This document shows, piece after piece, positions 25,640 to 35,162 of a stretch of 64,000 nucleotides of DNA (positions within the stretch are counted from its first letter, which is position 1; each line of letters starts with the position of its first letter). This stretch comes from an uncultured Bacilli bacterium (GTDB lineage: Bacteria > Bacillota_I > Bacilli_A > RF39 > UBA660): NCBI GenBank assembly GCA_934098745.1, contig CAKOPG010000001.1, positions 62,001-126,000 on the forward strand. Direction: 5' to 3'. A model generated the notes under the pieces. It ran no database searches. It saw only the letters and a program-made list of their open reading frames with translations, and had not been told where the DNA came from. A program made the position numbers and the translations under genes.

Positions 25640-25927
25640 ATGGATAAAGAAACTTTAAAGATGTTAGCTTCAAAACTTATGTTTACGATGAATGAAGAGG
25701 AATATGATACTTTATCAGAGGAATTTAAGGTTATTTTAAAGCAAATGGATTTAATAGGAAAAATTAAAGATATTAAGGATGTTTCACCAATGATATATCC
25801 ATTTGAATTAGAGGGAGTTACATTAAGAGAAGATGTAGTTATAGATGAATTACCAATAGAGGAGATATTACTTAATAGTGGTAGTAATTTATATAATCAA
25901 GTAAAGTTACCAAAGGTAGTAGAATAA
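25640..25927 (+). CDS. gatC: Asp/Glu-tRNA amidotransferase subunit C
   Basis: 95 residues, the normal GatC size. The helix-rich N-terminus (KMLASKLMFTMNEEEYDTLSEEF) and the C-terminal belt (LREDVVIDELP..., ILLNSGSNLYNQVKLPKVVE) are typical. GatC wraps around GatA and holds it to GatB. It stands second in the aspS-gatCAB operon. A possible weak internal promoter (TATACT with an upstream TG at about 25605) is present but not convincing. Confidence 0.92.
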   Translation: MDKETLKMLASKLMFTMNEEEYDTLSEEFKVILKQMDLIGKIKDIKDVSPMIYPFELEGVTLREDVVIDELPIEEILLNSGSNLYNQVKLPKVVE

Positions 25928-25949
25928 CTAGTATAAGTGGGTGATAGGA

Positions 25950-27380
25950 ATGAAGAATATAAGTGAATTAAGACGTGAATTAGATAATGGAGAGATTACT
26001 AAGGAGAAGTTATTTGAAGAGAGTACTAAAGCAGCTATAGATACACAAGAGGAATATAATTGTTTTGTAACTATTATGGATAAATATGATGAGGTAGATA
26101 GTAATAGTATGATAAGTGGTATTCCATATGCTTTAAAAGATAATATATCTACGAAAGGAATTTTAACAACAGCTTCTTCAAATATTTTGGCTAATTATGT
26201 ACCGGTATATGATGCTACTATATATAAGAAATTAAAAGAAAGTGGAGCTTTATTAGTAGGAAAGACAGTATTAGATGAATTAGCAATGGGAGGAACAGGA
26301 ACAACGGGACATACGGGAATTGTTCGTAATCCTTGGGATAAAGATAGATTAATAGGAGGTTCTTCAGCTGGTTCGGCAGCGGCTGTTGCGATGGGAATAG
26401 TACCGTTTGCGATTGGATCTGATACAGGAGATTCTATTAGAAAACCGGCGGCATATGGTGGAGTAGTAGGATTTAAGCCAACATATGGAAAAATATCTAG
26501 ATATGGTTTATTTGCCTTTGCTTCTAGTTTAGATCATTTGGGAGTATTCTCTAGATGTGTAAGAGACGTTGCTATAGTTACAGATATAGTAAAGGGACAT
26601 GATAGTCATGATATGACAAGTTTACCTGATGATAATAAGAATTATGTTAGGGAATTAGATAATGATGTTAGAGGAAGAAAATTATTTTATATCAAAGAAG
26701 CTTTAGAAAATAAAGATAATGATAAAGATTTAGAAAAGGTATTAGGTAATTTTTATGAGACAGTTAAGAAGTGTGAAGATTTAGGAATAGAGGTTTCAGG
26801 AGAATCTATTGATAAAGAATTGTTATTAGCATTGTATCCAACATATATGTCAATATCATGTGCTGAGGTTACTTCAAATGATGCTAATTTAACAGGAATT
26901 CATTTTGGAGTAAGAGGAGAAGGAAATACTCCGGATGAGATTATTAGAGATGCTAGAACTAAGGGATTTAGTGAATTAATTAAAAGAAGATTTGTTTTAG
27001 GTAGTTATATTTTACAAAGAGAGAATCAAGAAAAATTATTTTTAAATGCATGTCGTGTTAGAAGAATGGTTGTTGAGAGAGTTAATGAATTATTTACTAA
27101 GTATGATGGAATTATTATGCCGGCAGCTGCTAGTATAGCACCAAGATTTGATAATAATAGTGGGGATAAATTAAGTGATAAGTATTTAATACTAGATAAT
27201 CATTTAGTTATTGGCAATTTTGGAGGATTTCCAAGTATTACAATACCGTCAGGATTAGTTGATAAGATGCCGGTGGCGATAAATATTACTGGTAGAGTTA
27301 ATGAAGATGATGTCGTATTAAATATGGCTAATAAGATAGAAGAAGTATTGGAATTTGATAAGTTAAGGGAGATGAAATAA
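25950..27380 (+). CDS. gatA: Asp/Glu-tRNA amidotransferase subunit A
   Basis: 476 residues from ATG 25950. An in-frame GTG at 25941 falls within the likely ribosome-binding stretch, so the ATG is preferred. Amidase-signature enzyme with catalytic K63 (YALKDNIS), the GGSSAGSAAA loop at 136-145 and the nucleophile Ser162 in GSDTGDSIRKP; the usual Gly after TG is Asp, a variant also known in this enzyme family. GatA hydrolyses glutamine and passes ammonia to GatB. The stop overlaps gatB (TAATG). Confidence 0.95.
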   Translation: MKNISELRRELDNGEITKEKLFEESTKAAIDTQEEYNCFVTIMDKYDEVDSNSMISGIPYALKDNISTKGILTTASSNILANYVPVYDATIYKKLKESGALLVGKTVLDELAMGGTGTTGHTGIVRNPWDKDRLIGGSSAGSAAAVAMGIVPFAIGSDTGDSIRKPAAYGGVVGFKPTYGKISRYGLFAFASSLDHLGVFSRCVRDVAIVTDIVKGHDSHDMTSLPDDNKNYVRELDNDVRGRKLFYIKEALENKDNDKDLEKVLGNFYETVKKCEDLGIEVSGESIDKELLLALYPTYMSISCAEVTSNDANLTGIHFGVRGEGNTPDEIIRDARTKGFSELIKRRFVLGSYILQRENQEKLFLNACRVRRMVVERVNELFTKYDGIIMPAAASIAPRFDNNSGDKLSDKYLILDNHLVIGNFGGFPSITIPSGLVDKMPVAINITGRVNEDDVVLNMANKIEEVLEFDKLREMK

Positions 27381-28804
27381 TGTATAAGACAGTTATTGGG
27401 TTAGAAGTTCATTGTGAGCTTAAATCAAAAAGTAAGAATTTTTCATCTAGTAGAAATAGTTATTCGCAAATTCCAAATAGTAATGTTTCAGTAGTAGATT
27501 TGGGAATGCCAGGAATATTACCGGTAGTTAATAAAGAAGCTGTTAAGAATTCTATTAAGATGGCTTTGGCATTTAACTGTGATATACCAGAATATTTAAC
27601 TTTTGAAAGAAAGAATTATTTTTATCCAGATTTACCTAAGGGATATCAGATTACGCAGTTTAAGCATCCAATTGGAATAAATGGATATGTAATGATAAAT
27701 GTCGATGGTAAAGATAAAAAAGTTTTAATTCATGATACGCACTTAGAAGAAGATACAGCTAGTTTAGATCATTATAATGCATATTCTTTAATCGATTATA
27801 ATAGATGTGGAGTCCCATTACTAGAAACCGTTACAGAACCTTGTTTGAATTCAGCTGATGAGGCCGTAGCTTTTCTTGAAGGACTTAGAAGTATATTTTT
27901 GTACTGTGAAACATCAGATGCTAGAAGTGATAGAGGACAGATAAGGTGTGATGTTAATGTTTCTTTGATGAAAGAAGATGATAAGGAACTTGGTACAAAG
28001 GTAGAAATGAAGAATATAAACTCTTTTAGTAGTGTTAGAGAAGCTATTATTTGTGAGGTAGCAAGACAGACAGAAATACTAGAAAGTGGTGGGAAGGTTT
28101 TACAAGAAACGAGAAGATTTGATGAAAATCTTGGTAAAACTTTTACAATGAGAAGTAAGGAAGATGCGATTGATTATAGATATTTTACGGATCCTAATTT
28201 ACCTCCTATTAAGATAGATAAGGAATGGATTGAAGAGATAAGGAAAACTATTCCTAAACTACATAATGAAAGATTTAAAACTTATACAGAAGAGTATGCT
28301 ATTAATTCTAAGGATGCTAATACTATTGTTAAGGATAAAGATATATCAGATTATTATGAAGAGTGTTTAAGATTGGGAGCAGATCCAATAATTACTTCTA
28401 ATTGGTTAACAGGTGACTTGATGGGTAATTTGAATAAACAAAGTATGACAATTAAGGAGACTTCTTTTAAGCCAGAAATGTTGGTATCTTTGATTAAGAT
28501 GATTAATGAGGGTAAGATATCTGGTAAGCAAGGTAAATTAGTTTTAGAAAAATCAATTGAAGATGGTAAAACACCGGATAGTGTCGTTTCAGAACTTGGT
28601 CTTAGTCAAATAGGAGATGAGGAAACGATTAGAAATATTGTACTTGAAGTAATTCAAGAAAATGCTAATTTGGTGGAAGATTATAAGAATGGAAAAAGAG
28701 TATTTGATTATTTTATAGGACAAATAATGAAAAAAAGTCGTGGAAGAGCAAACCCGGTTATAACATCTAAAGTATTAAAAGAAGAGTTAGATAAAAGGTT
28801 ATAA
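27380..28804 (+). CDS. gatB: Asp/Glu-tRNA amidotransferase subunit B
   Basis: 474 residues. N-terminal kinase-like domain: TVIGLEVHCELKSKSKNFSS, FYPDLPKGYQITQF, HLEEDTASLDH, DYNRCGVPLLETVTEP, all conserved; the C-terminal YqeY-like tail (~330-474) binds tRNA. GatB activates the tRNA-bound Asp or Glu with ATP. Start overlaps the gatA stop by one base. A terminator lies just after. With gatC and gatA the complete complex is present. Confidence 0.96.
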   Translation: MYKTVIGLEVHCELKSKSKNFSSSRNSYSQIPNSNVSVVDLGMPGILPVVNKEAVKNSIKMALAFNCDIPEYLTFERKNYFYPDLPKGYQITQFKHPIGINGYVMINVDGKDKKVLIHDTHLEEDTASLDHYNAYSLIDYNRCGVPLLETVTEPCLNSADEAVAFLEGLRSIFLYCETSDARSDRGQIRCDVNVSLMKEDDKELGTKVEMKNINSFSSVREAIICEVARQTEILESGGKVLQETRRFDENLGKTFTMRSKEDAIDYRYFTDPNLPPIKIDKEWIEEIRKTIPKLHNERFKTYTEEYAINSKDANTIVKDKDISDYYEECLRLGADPIITSNWLTGDLMGNLNKQSMTIKETSFKPEMLVSLIKMINEGKISGKQGKLVLEKSIEDGKTPDSVVSELGLSQIGDEETIRNIVLEVIQENANLVEDYKNGKRVFDYFIGQIMKKSRGRANPVITSKVLKEELDKRL

Positions 28805-28808
28805 AATT

Positions 28809-28852
28809 AAAAGTATATAGATTATATTTTTTAGATAATTTATATACTTTTT
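28809..28852 (+). terminator. Intrinsic terminator after gatB
   Basis: AAAAGTATATA (28809-28819) pairs with TATATACTTTT (28841-28851), followed by more T. Confidence 0.75.
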
Positions 28853-28874
28853 CTTTAAGATTATGAATATATGT

Positions 28875-28903
28875 TTGACAGAAAGAATAATATTTGATAT
28901 AAT
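28875..28903 (+). promoter_or_regulatory. Consensus promoter of the large structured RNA
   Basis: TTGACA (28875-28880), exactly 17 bases, TATAAT (28898-28903). It is one of the best promoters in the window and has no reading frame behind it for 580 bases. Confidence 0.88.
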
Positions 28904-28909
28904 CTATAT

Positions 28910-29478
28910 CAATTGATGGCACATTATTCTAGTCAATTGATTCGTTAGGAAGACGGGAGTAAAAAACCGTTAAAGAGCATATCTATGAAACCTTTGGTGT
29001 TTGCTTTGGATGCCCAATCTAGGGTGGATGCTGAAGATGAGAATACTGGATAGAATGTAATGGCATATATTTGATTCCATTATTCGTGGAGACCTATCTT
29101 TGTAATGTTGATTATTACGAACTAGGATTAAACCTGCTATGTGGTGTTAAGCTATGAGCAGTGTAGCTTGTCTTGAGTGAAGGCTTTGGGATTAGTTTAG
29201 GAATTATTGTAACTGGCCAATTACGTAATGCCCGTACTATGAAATTACTTTTGCAAAAGAGAACTAATAACGATGCGTTGGTGAGGAAATCTCCTAGAGT
29301 GTACTATGATATGGGATTGCAGTGGGAACTAAGTGGCAATCAAGTCGTATGATGTGGAAACACCATGCTGTCTTCTTTAAAGGGGAACCGCAATACTGGT
29401 AACGGTATGTAGAAGATAGGGAAATCCAACTTGACCTAAGTCTCAAAGTTAACTATATCTATAAGCCATTATTTTTTT
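28910..29478 (+). ncRNA. ole: Large structured RNA, probable OLE RNA
   Basis: About 560 bases without an open frame between a consensus promoter and a membrane-protein gene. Base composition is clearly less AT-biased than the surroundings. Hairpins are evident: ATCAATTGA with TCAATTGAT near the 5' end; AATGG with CCATT; AAGCTA with TAGCTT; many short G/C pairs later. The 5' GATGGC can pair with GCCATT at the 3' end, just before a seven-T run, so the ends close. It is not RNase P, tmRNA, SRP RNA or 6S RNA: their hallmark sequences are absent. Size, structure and the downstream OapA-like gene match the OLE RNA arrangement (OLE followed by oapA). The OLE call rests on context; no consensus alignment was made. 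Confidence 0.72.
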
Positions 29479-29488
29479 GGAGGAAAAA

Positions 29489-30010
29489 ATGAAGAGTAAT
29501 TATAAATGGAGCTTAATAGTAACATTAATGGCATTTACAATATCTTTAATAATGTCATTGATATCTTCTTTAATTCTTAAGAATGTTACTTTATTAATAG
29601 CTATATTAGTTACTTTTCTTTTTATTATAATAGGAATAGTTTTTGATATAGTAGGGGTAGCGGTTACTAGTGGTGATATTACTAAATTTCATTCAATGAG
29701 TGCAAGAAAAGTAAAAGGAAGTAAAATTGGAGTTAAATTAATGAAAAATTCTTCTAAGGTATCGTCAGTTTGTTGTGATGTTATTGGAGATATATGTGGT
29801 ATTATTTCGGGTAGTGCAGGAGTAACAATTGTAGCTTTAATAATTAAATTAACTTCTGCAAATCAGCTGGTTGTTTCTTTATTAGTTACTTCTTTGATAT
29901 CGGCTTTAACTATTGGTGGTAAGGCTCTTGGTAAGAATTTAGCAATAAATAAGAGTACAGAGGTTGTAACTTTTGTATGTAAGATATTAGCTATATTTAG
30001 TAAGAATTAG
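29489..30010 (+). CDS. oapA: OapA-like membrane protein (OLE-RNA-associated)
   Basis: 173 residues from ATG 29489 (GGAGG 29479-29483). Four membrane helices with a basic inner loop. Characteristic stretches are FDIVGVAVTSGD, FHSMSARKVKGSKIG, and KVSSVCCDVIGDICGIISG. OapA is the membrane protein that binds OLE RNA at the membrane and takes part in adaptation to magnesium, alcohol and cold stress in alkaliphilic Bacillus. Here the gene starts within about ten bases of the RNA's end, the expected arrangement. A terminator overlaps its stop. Family identification is from recalled motifs and context. Confidence 0.7.
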   Translation: MKSNYKWSLIVTLMAFTISLIMSLISSLILKNVTLLIAILVTFLFIIIGIVFDIVGVAVTSGDITKFHSMSARKVKGSKIGVKLMKNSSKVSSVCCDVIGDICGIISGSAGVTIVALIIKLTSANQLVVSLLVTSLISALTIGGKALGKNLAINKSTEVVTFVCKILAIFSKN

Positions 30011-30031
30011 AATAAGTAATTATTCTTTTTT
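30009..30031 (+). terminator. Intrinsic terminator of the OapA-like gene
   Basis: AGAATAA, a GTAA loop, TTATTCT and six T; the 5' arm overlaps the stop codon. Confidence 0.85.
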
Positions 30032-30099
30032 AATTGTAAAAAAATGTTTGTAAAATAAAAAGTTATATGATAAAATATTATCATAAAGAGGTAGTGAGT

Positions 30100-31668
30100 A
30101 TGGATAGTAATAATCAAAATAATAATAATAATAATCAAAATACTGTTAATAACAGTCCTTTTGGTAATCAAGAAAATAATTTTAATAATCTAAATACTTC
30201 GGGAATGGCTTTTAATAATGTTGATATGACTAATCAGAGTATTAATCAAATTAATAATGATATGATTAATCAAAACATTAATCAAGTTAACAGTGAGATG
30301 AGTAGTCAAAATATTAATCAAAGTAATAACGGTATAGTTAATCAACAAGTTAGTAATAGTATGACTAATCAGAGTATTAATCAAGTTATGAATAATTCAA
30401 TGGCTTCTTCACAAGTAATGGGAAGTCAGCCGGTAAATAATAATGGACAGACTGTAAATGTACAATCAATATATGCTAATCAGTTAAAAAATGATGGTCA
30501 GGATTTTTCAGAACCTAAAAAATCTAAAGCTGGTATGATTGTAGGAATAGTATTAGGAATTTTAATTATTCTTTTAGGATGTGGCTATTATTTTATTATA
30601 GATAGTCCTAAGACAATATTTAGTAGTTTTGTAAATAAGACATTTTCTGAAAGTAAAATAGGAAAAAATGATGCGAATAAGGTATTTTCTACATATGAAA
30701 TGAAATATAATATAGATGTTTCAGCAGGAGAATATAAAGATTATCAAGAGATATTTAATATTATTAATAAATTTACTTTTAAGGCTAGTGTAGGAATTGA
30801 CAAAGATAAGGATATATTATCATTAGGATTTAAGGCAGTATATGGAGATGATGAAGTAATTAATGTAGATGCAATGACAAATACTAATTCTTCAGAAACA
30901 GTGTATTTTGATTTGCATGACTTATATGACAAAAAGATAAAGATGTCTTTAAATGATGATACGGGAAGTTCTAATAATGGAGAAGATACCGATATAGATA
31001 CGATCGTTGAATCTTTAAAGAAAGCTTTAACGGAAACAATGGATACAGCTGATTATTCAAAAGAAATTGTTAAATTAGATGGAAAGAATGTTAAAAAGAT
31101 AACATTACATATTAATAATACATTTGTAAATACACTTGGTACAAAGTTATTAAATGATAGTAATTTTATGAGTGATGTTTCTAATATAAGTGGTAAGAGT
31201 GAAGATGATATTAGAAGTATTATTAATGATTATATGGAAATGGATTATAAAGAGGATATATCATTATATTTATCTTTATTTGGAAATGACTTTATAAGGT
31301 TAGTAATTGGTGATGATAGTGATAATATAACTATATGGATAGATGGTAATAAGTATATGTATGAGTATGCTTCTAATTATACACTTACATATAAGGGTTA
31401 TGTTATGATAGATAAAGAAAATTCTATTCTTGGTATTAATATAGAACTAGTATCTGAAGGAATTACTATAGGAATAACAGAAAAAATAACTACTAGTTAT
31501 GATAAAGATATTCCACAGATAGATACATCTAACAGTATTGATTATACAGAATTAACAGAAGAAGATATGAGTAAGATAATTGATAATTTACTTGAAAAGA
31601 AAGCTATTAATAATTTGATTGCTGATATGGGATTAGATCAATTATTTGATTTTCAGAGTGATATTTAG
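30100..31668 (+). CDS. Asn/Gln-rich membrane-anchored protein of unknown function
   Basis: 522 residues from ATG 30100, preceded by GAGGTAGTGAG; an upstream in-frame ATG at 30067 has no such site. Residues 1-140 are a cytoplasmic low-complexity region very rich in Asn, Gln and Ser with loose INQ repeats (NQSINQI, NQNINQV, SQNINQS). One membrane helix follows (~145-170), then an outer domain of ~350 residues with alternating strands (LSLGFKAVYGD, YDLHD-like and KKITLHINNTF) and no motif I can name. The gene stands alone between terminators. The repeat tract could vary in length between strains. Confidence 0.65.
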   Translation: MDSNNQNNNNNNQNTVNNSPFGNQENNFNNLNTSGMAFNNVDMTNQSINQINNDMINQNINQVNSEMSSQNINQSNNGIVNQQVSNSMTNQSINQVMNNSMASSQVMGSQPVNNNGQTVNVQSIYANQLKNDGQDFSEPKKSKAGMIVGIVLGILIILLGCGYYFIIDSPKTIFSSFVNKTFSESKIGKNDANKVFSTYEMKYNIDVSAGEYKDYQEIFNIINKFTFKASVGIDKDKDILSLGFKAVYGDDEVINVDAMTNTNSSETVYFDLHDLYDKKIKMSLNDDTGSSNNGEDTDIDTIVESLKKALTETMDTADYSKEIVKLDGKNVKKITLHINNTFVNTLGTKLLNDSNFMSDVSNISGKSEDDIRSIINDYMEMDYKEDISLYLSLFGNDFIRLVIGDDSDNITIWIDGNKYMYEYASNYTLTYKGYVMIDKENSILGINIELVSEGITIGITEKITTSYDKDIPQIDTSNSIDYTELTEEDMSKIIDNLLEKKAINNLIADMGLDQLFDFQSDI

Positions 31669-31680
31669 ATAATAAATAAG

Positions 31681-31717
31681 CTAATAATTATTTTATAATA
31701 GTTATTAGTTTTATTTT
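31681..31717 (+). terminator. Intrinsic terminator before polA
   Basis: CTAATAA (31681-31687) pairs with TTATTAG (31702-31708), with more AT pairing inside and TTTTATTTT after. Confidence 0.7.
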
Positions 31718-31746
31718 GTGGTATTATATTTATAGGATGTGATATT

Positions 31747-34311
31747 ATGAAGAAGGTAATACTGGTAGATGGTAATAATTTAATGTTTAGAAGTTATTAT
31801 GCAACGTTATATTCTGGTAGTGTGATGACTAATAAAGAAGGATTTCCTACAAATGCTTTATTTGGATTTGTCAATATGATGAATAAAATTATTCATGAAG
31901 AAAATCCAGAATATATTATGGTAGCTTTTGATATAGGAAGAACATTTAGACATGATAAGTATGATTACTATAAAGGAAAAAGAGATGAAACGCCAGAAGA
32001 TTTAAAGAAACAGTTTCCAGTAGCTAAGAAGATTCTTAATGCTATGGGAATTAAATATTTTGAGTTAGAGGGATATGAAGCTGATGATATTATTGGAACA
32101 TTTGCTAAGAAAATAGATCTTGATGAAGATTATATAGGTACGATTATCAGTAGTGATAAAGATTTATTACAGTTAATATCAGCCGATGTATCGGTTAAGT
32201 TATTGAAACAAAAAGATTATATAAGAATGGATGAGAATACTTTTAGAGAACATTATGGAATGTTAGATCCAATAAAGATGATAGATCTTAAATCTTTAAT
32301 GGGTGATGCTTCAGATAATATACCGGGAGTTAAGGGTATTGGAGAAAAGACGGCTTTAAAATTATTACAGGAATATGGTTCATTAGATGGAGTATATGAA
32401 AATATTGATAAGATAAAAGGAGCTACTAAAGAGAAGTTAATTATAGATAAAGAGAATGCTTATATGTCTTATGATATAGCTACAATATATAGGGATGTAC
32501 CAATAGATACATCTTTTGAGAATATTAAATATAAGGAAGAAGAAACTGATGAACTTATTAATATATATAATGATTTAGATTTTTATTCTTTTTTAAGAAA
32601 GAGTAATCATGAGGTAAGTAAGAAAGAACTATCTTATAAAGAGGTTAGTAATGTAGATGAGATTAAGATAGATGGTGATGTAGCTATTAGTTTAGAACTT
32701 GATAATGATAATTATCATCATGCTAATATTAGAGGAATTAGTATATATAATAAAGATATAGCAATATATATTAAGGGGATTAATTTAAGAAATACAGATT
32801 TTTTGAAAGATGTATGTATATATACATATGATTATAAGAAATTATATTCAGTATTTAAGAGAAATAATTTATATATTCCAGAATGTAGTTTTGATACGAT
32901 GTTAGCGGGATATTTACTCAATTATTCAGTTAAGGATGATATTGCTTATTTAGCTAATGCAATGAAGAGGGAAATACCTTTTTATGATAAGAAGATGGAT
33001 GTAGATAGTCAGGAATATAAAGATATAAGTATTAGAAGAGCAGAATTTATATATGATAGTTATAATGAATTATTAGATAGATTGAAAGAAAATGATCAGG
33101 TAGATTTATTTTATAAGATAGAATTACCTTTATCTGTAGTACTTGCTAAGATGGAATTAAAGGGAATAAGGGTAGATAAAGAGATACTTATTGATATGAA
33201 GGAAGATATAGTAAGAAGAATAGATGAGGTAAGTAAAGATATTTATAATTTAGCAGGAAAAGTTTTTAATATAGCTAGTCCTAAACAACTTGGAGAGGTA
33301 TTGTTTGATGAACTTAATTTACCTCATGGTAAGAAGAATAAGACTGGATATGTAACTGATGCGAATACTTTAGGCAAATTAATCGATTATGAAATAGTAA
33401 GAAAAATTTTAGAATATCGTCTTTTAAATAAGTTGTATACTACTTATATTGAAGGGATACTTAAAGCTATTTCTCCGGATGGGTTAATTCATACGATATA
33501 TACTCAGACTATTACTAGAACAGGAAGGTTATCTTCAATAGAACCTAATTTACAAAATATTCCGGTTAGAAATGAGTTTGGAAAATTAATTAGAAAGGCT
33601 TTTGTACCATTTGATAATGCTTTAATTATGTCTTCGGATTATTCACAAATAGAGTTAAGGGTATTTGCCCATTTATCTAATGTTAGTGAGTTATTATATG
33701 CTTTTAATAATAATATGGATATTCATACGAAGACAGCAATGGATATATTTAAAGTACCAATGGATAAGGTAACTAAGAATATGCGTAGACAAGCTAAGGC
33801 AGTTAACTTTGGTATTCTTTATGGTATTAGTCCTTATGGGTTAGCTGAAGATATTGGAATATCTCCCAAGGAGGCTAAGAAATTTATTGAGACTTATTTT
33901 GAGACTTATCCAGGTATTAAGGATTACATGAATAAGGTAATTGAAGAAGCACATCAAAAAGGCTATGTTAAAACTATTATGAATAGAGTTAGAACGATTG
34001 ATGAATTAAATAGTTCTAATTATATGCAAAGAAGTATGGGAGAAAGAATGGCTTTAAATACTCCGGTACAGGGAAGTAGTGCAGATATTCTTAAGAAAGC
34101 TATGGTAGAAATTGATGAAGAATTTACTAAAAAGAATATTAAGAGTGAGATGTTACTTCAAGTACATGATGAATTAATTTTTAATGTTTATAAAGATGAA
34201 CAAGAAGAAGTTAAGAATATTGTTAAAAATATTATGGAGAATACGGTTAAGTTAAATGTGCCATTACTTGTAGATATAGAGTTTGGTGATAACTGGTATG
34301 ATGCTAAATAG
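31747..34311 (+). CDS. polA: DNA polymerase I
   Basis: 854 residues, three domains. 1-290 is the 5'-3' flap nuclease (VDGNNLMFRSYY; EGYEADDIIGT; SLMGDASDNIPGVKGIGEKT). ~300-470 is the 3'-5' exonuclease fold, but the D-x-E metal pair is gone (ISLELDN), as in Bacillus-type Pol I, so proofreading is unlikely. ~480-854 is the polymerase: DYSQIELRVFAHLS (motif A), RRQAKAVNFGILYG (motif B), QVHDELIF (motif C). It fills gaps and removes RNA primers. First gene of polA-mutM-DUF1697; fifteen bases separate it from mutM. Confidence 0.97.
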   Translation: MKKVILVDGNNLMFRSYYATLYSGSVMTNKEGFPTNALFGFVNMMNKIIHEENPEYIMVAFDIGRTFRHDKYDYYKGKRDETPEDLKKQFPVAKKILNAMGIKYFELEGYEADDIIGTFAKKIDLDEDYIGTIISSDKDLLQLISADVSVKLLKQKDYIRMDENTFREHYGMLDPIKMIDLKSLMGDASDNIPGVKGIGEKTALKLLQEYGSLDGVYENIDKIKGATKEKLIIDKENAYMSYDIATIYRDVPIDTSFENIKYKEEETDELINIYNDLDFYSFLRKSNHEVSKKELSYKEVSNVDEIKIDGDVAISLELDNDNYHHANIRGISIYNKDIAIYIKGINLRNTDFLKDVCIYTYDYKKLYSVFKRNNLYIPECSFDTMLAGYLLNYSVKDDIAYLANAMKREIPFYDKKMDVDSQEYKDISIRRAEFIYDSYNELLDRLKENDQVDLFYKIELPLSVVLAKMELKGIRVDKEILIDMKEDIVRRIDEVSKDIYNLAGKVFNIASPKQLGEVLFDELNLPHGKKNKTGYVTDANTLGKLIDYEIVRKILEYRLLNKLYTTYIEGILKAISPDGLIHTIYTQTITRTGRLSSIEPNLQNIPVRNEFGKLIRKAFVPFDNALIMSSDYSQIELRVFAHLSNVSELLYAFNNNMDIHTKTAMDIFKVPMDKVTKNMRRQAKAVNFGILYGISPYGLAEDIGISPKEAKKFIETYFETYPGIKDYMNKVIEEAHQKGYVKTIMNRVRTIDELNSSNYMQRSMGERMALNTPVQGSSADILKKAMVEIDEEFTKKNIKSEMLLQVHDELIFNVYKDEQEEVKNIVKNIMENTVKLNVPLLVDIEFGDNWYDAK

Positions 34312-34326
34312 AAGGAAGGGATAAGA

Positions 34327-35142
34327 ATGCCAGAACTACCAGAGGTTGAAACGGTAAAAAATGGTTTAAAGGAAAAAGTAAGGGGAAGAAAAATATTATC
34401 TTGTAATGTTTTATGGCCGGGTATTATAGCATATCCAGATAAAGATACTTTTATGAAGGAAATAGCTAATCAAACTATTTTAGATTTATCTCGTAGAGGA
34501 AAATTTATAATCTTTCATTTAGATAATTATGCACTTATTTCACATTTAAGAATGGAAGGAAAGTACTTTATTAAGAAAGAAAATACTAAATTAACAAAAC
34601 ATGATCATGTGGTATTTAATTTAGATAATCAGGAGAATCTTATATATAATGATACGCGTAAATTTGGTAAAATGTATTTATTAAAGAGTAAAGATGATAT
34701 TCATAGTCCGTTAAATAAATTAGGTAAAGAACCATGGGATAAGGATTTAACGGTAGCTTATCTAAAAGAAAAATTAAAGAAGAAGAAAGCTATTAAGACA
34801 CTTCTTTTAGATCAAGAGATAATTACTGGTATTGGCAATATATATGCTGATGAAATATTATTTTTAGCCGGTATTAATCCGGAAGAATATGGAGTTAATC
34901 TAACTGATAAGAAGTTAGCGGATATTATTAAATATACTAAGGAAATATTAGAAAAATCTATTTCTTTAGGAGGAACTACTATTCATTCTTATGCTGCTGT
35001 CGATGGAGTAAGTGGACGTTTTCAACAAGAGTTATTAGTTCATGGTAAGGCGGGAGAACTTTGTCCTAATTGTAAGAATAAGATAATTAAAATAACGGTA
35101 AATGGCCGGGGTACATATTATTGTCCACATTGTCAGAAATAG
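34327..35142 (+). CDS. mutM: Formamidopyrimidine-DNA glycosylase
   Basis: 271 residues. The N-terminal PELPEVETV carries the catalytic Pro and Glu2-type residues; RRGKFIIF and SHLRMEGKY follow with the catalytic Lys. The C-terminal zinc finger is complete (CPNCKN near 246 and CPHCQK at the end). It excises 8-oxoguanine and fapy lesions and cuts the backbone. Its place directly after polA is a common bacterial arrangement. RBS AAGGAAGGGAT before the ATG. Confidence 0.97.
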   Translation: MPELPEVETVKNGLKEKVRGRKILSCNVLWPGIIAYPDKDTFMKEIANQTILDLSRRGKFIIFHLDNYALISHLRMEGKYFIKKENTKLTKHDHVVFNLDNQENLIYNDTRKFGKMYLLKSKDDIHSPLNKLGKEPWDKDLTVAYLKEKLKKKKAIKTLLLDQEIITGIGNIYADEILFLAGINPEEYGVNLTDKKLADIIKYTKEILEKSISLGGTTIHSYAAVDGVSGRFQQELLVHGKAGELCPNCKNKIIKITVNGRGTYYCPHCQK

Positions 35143-35162
35143 ATAGATAGTGGAGGTATTAT

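Noticed and set aside
28905..29478. tmRNA, RNase P RNA, SRP RNA, group I or group II intron
   Set aside because: No tag peptide or tRNA-like ends, no GAGGAAAGTCC element, no SRP loop, no intron core or domain V sequences were found.
30190..30384. Minus-strand repeat-like frame (Ile/Asn/Thr-rich)
   Set aside because: Antisense reading of the Asn/Gln-rich repeat region; no start signals.
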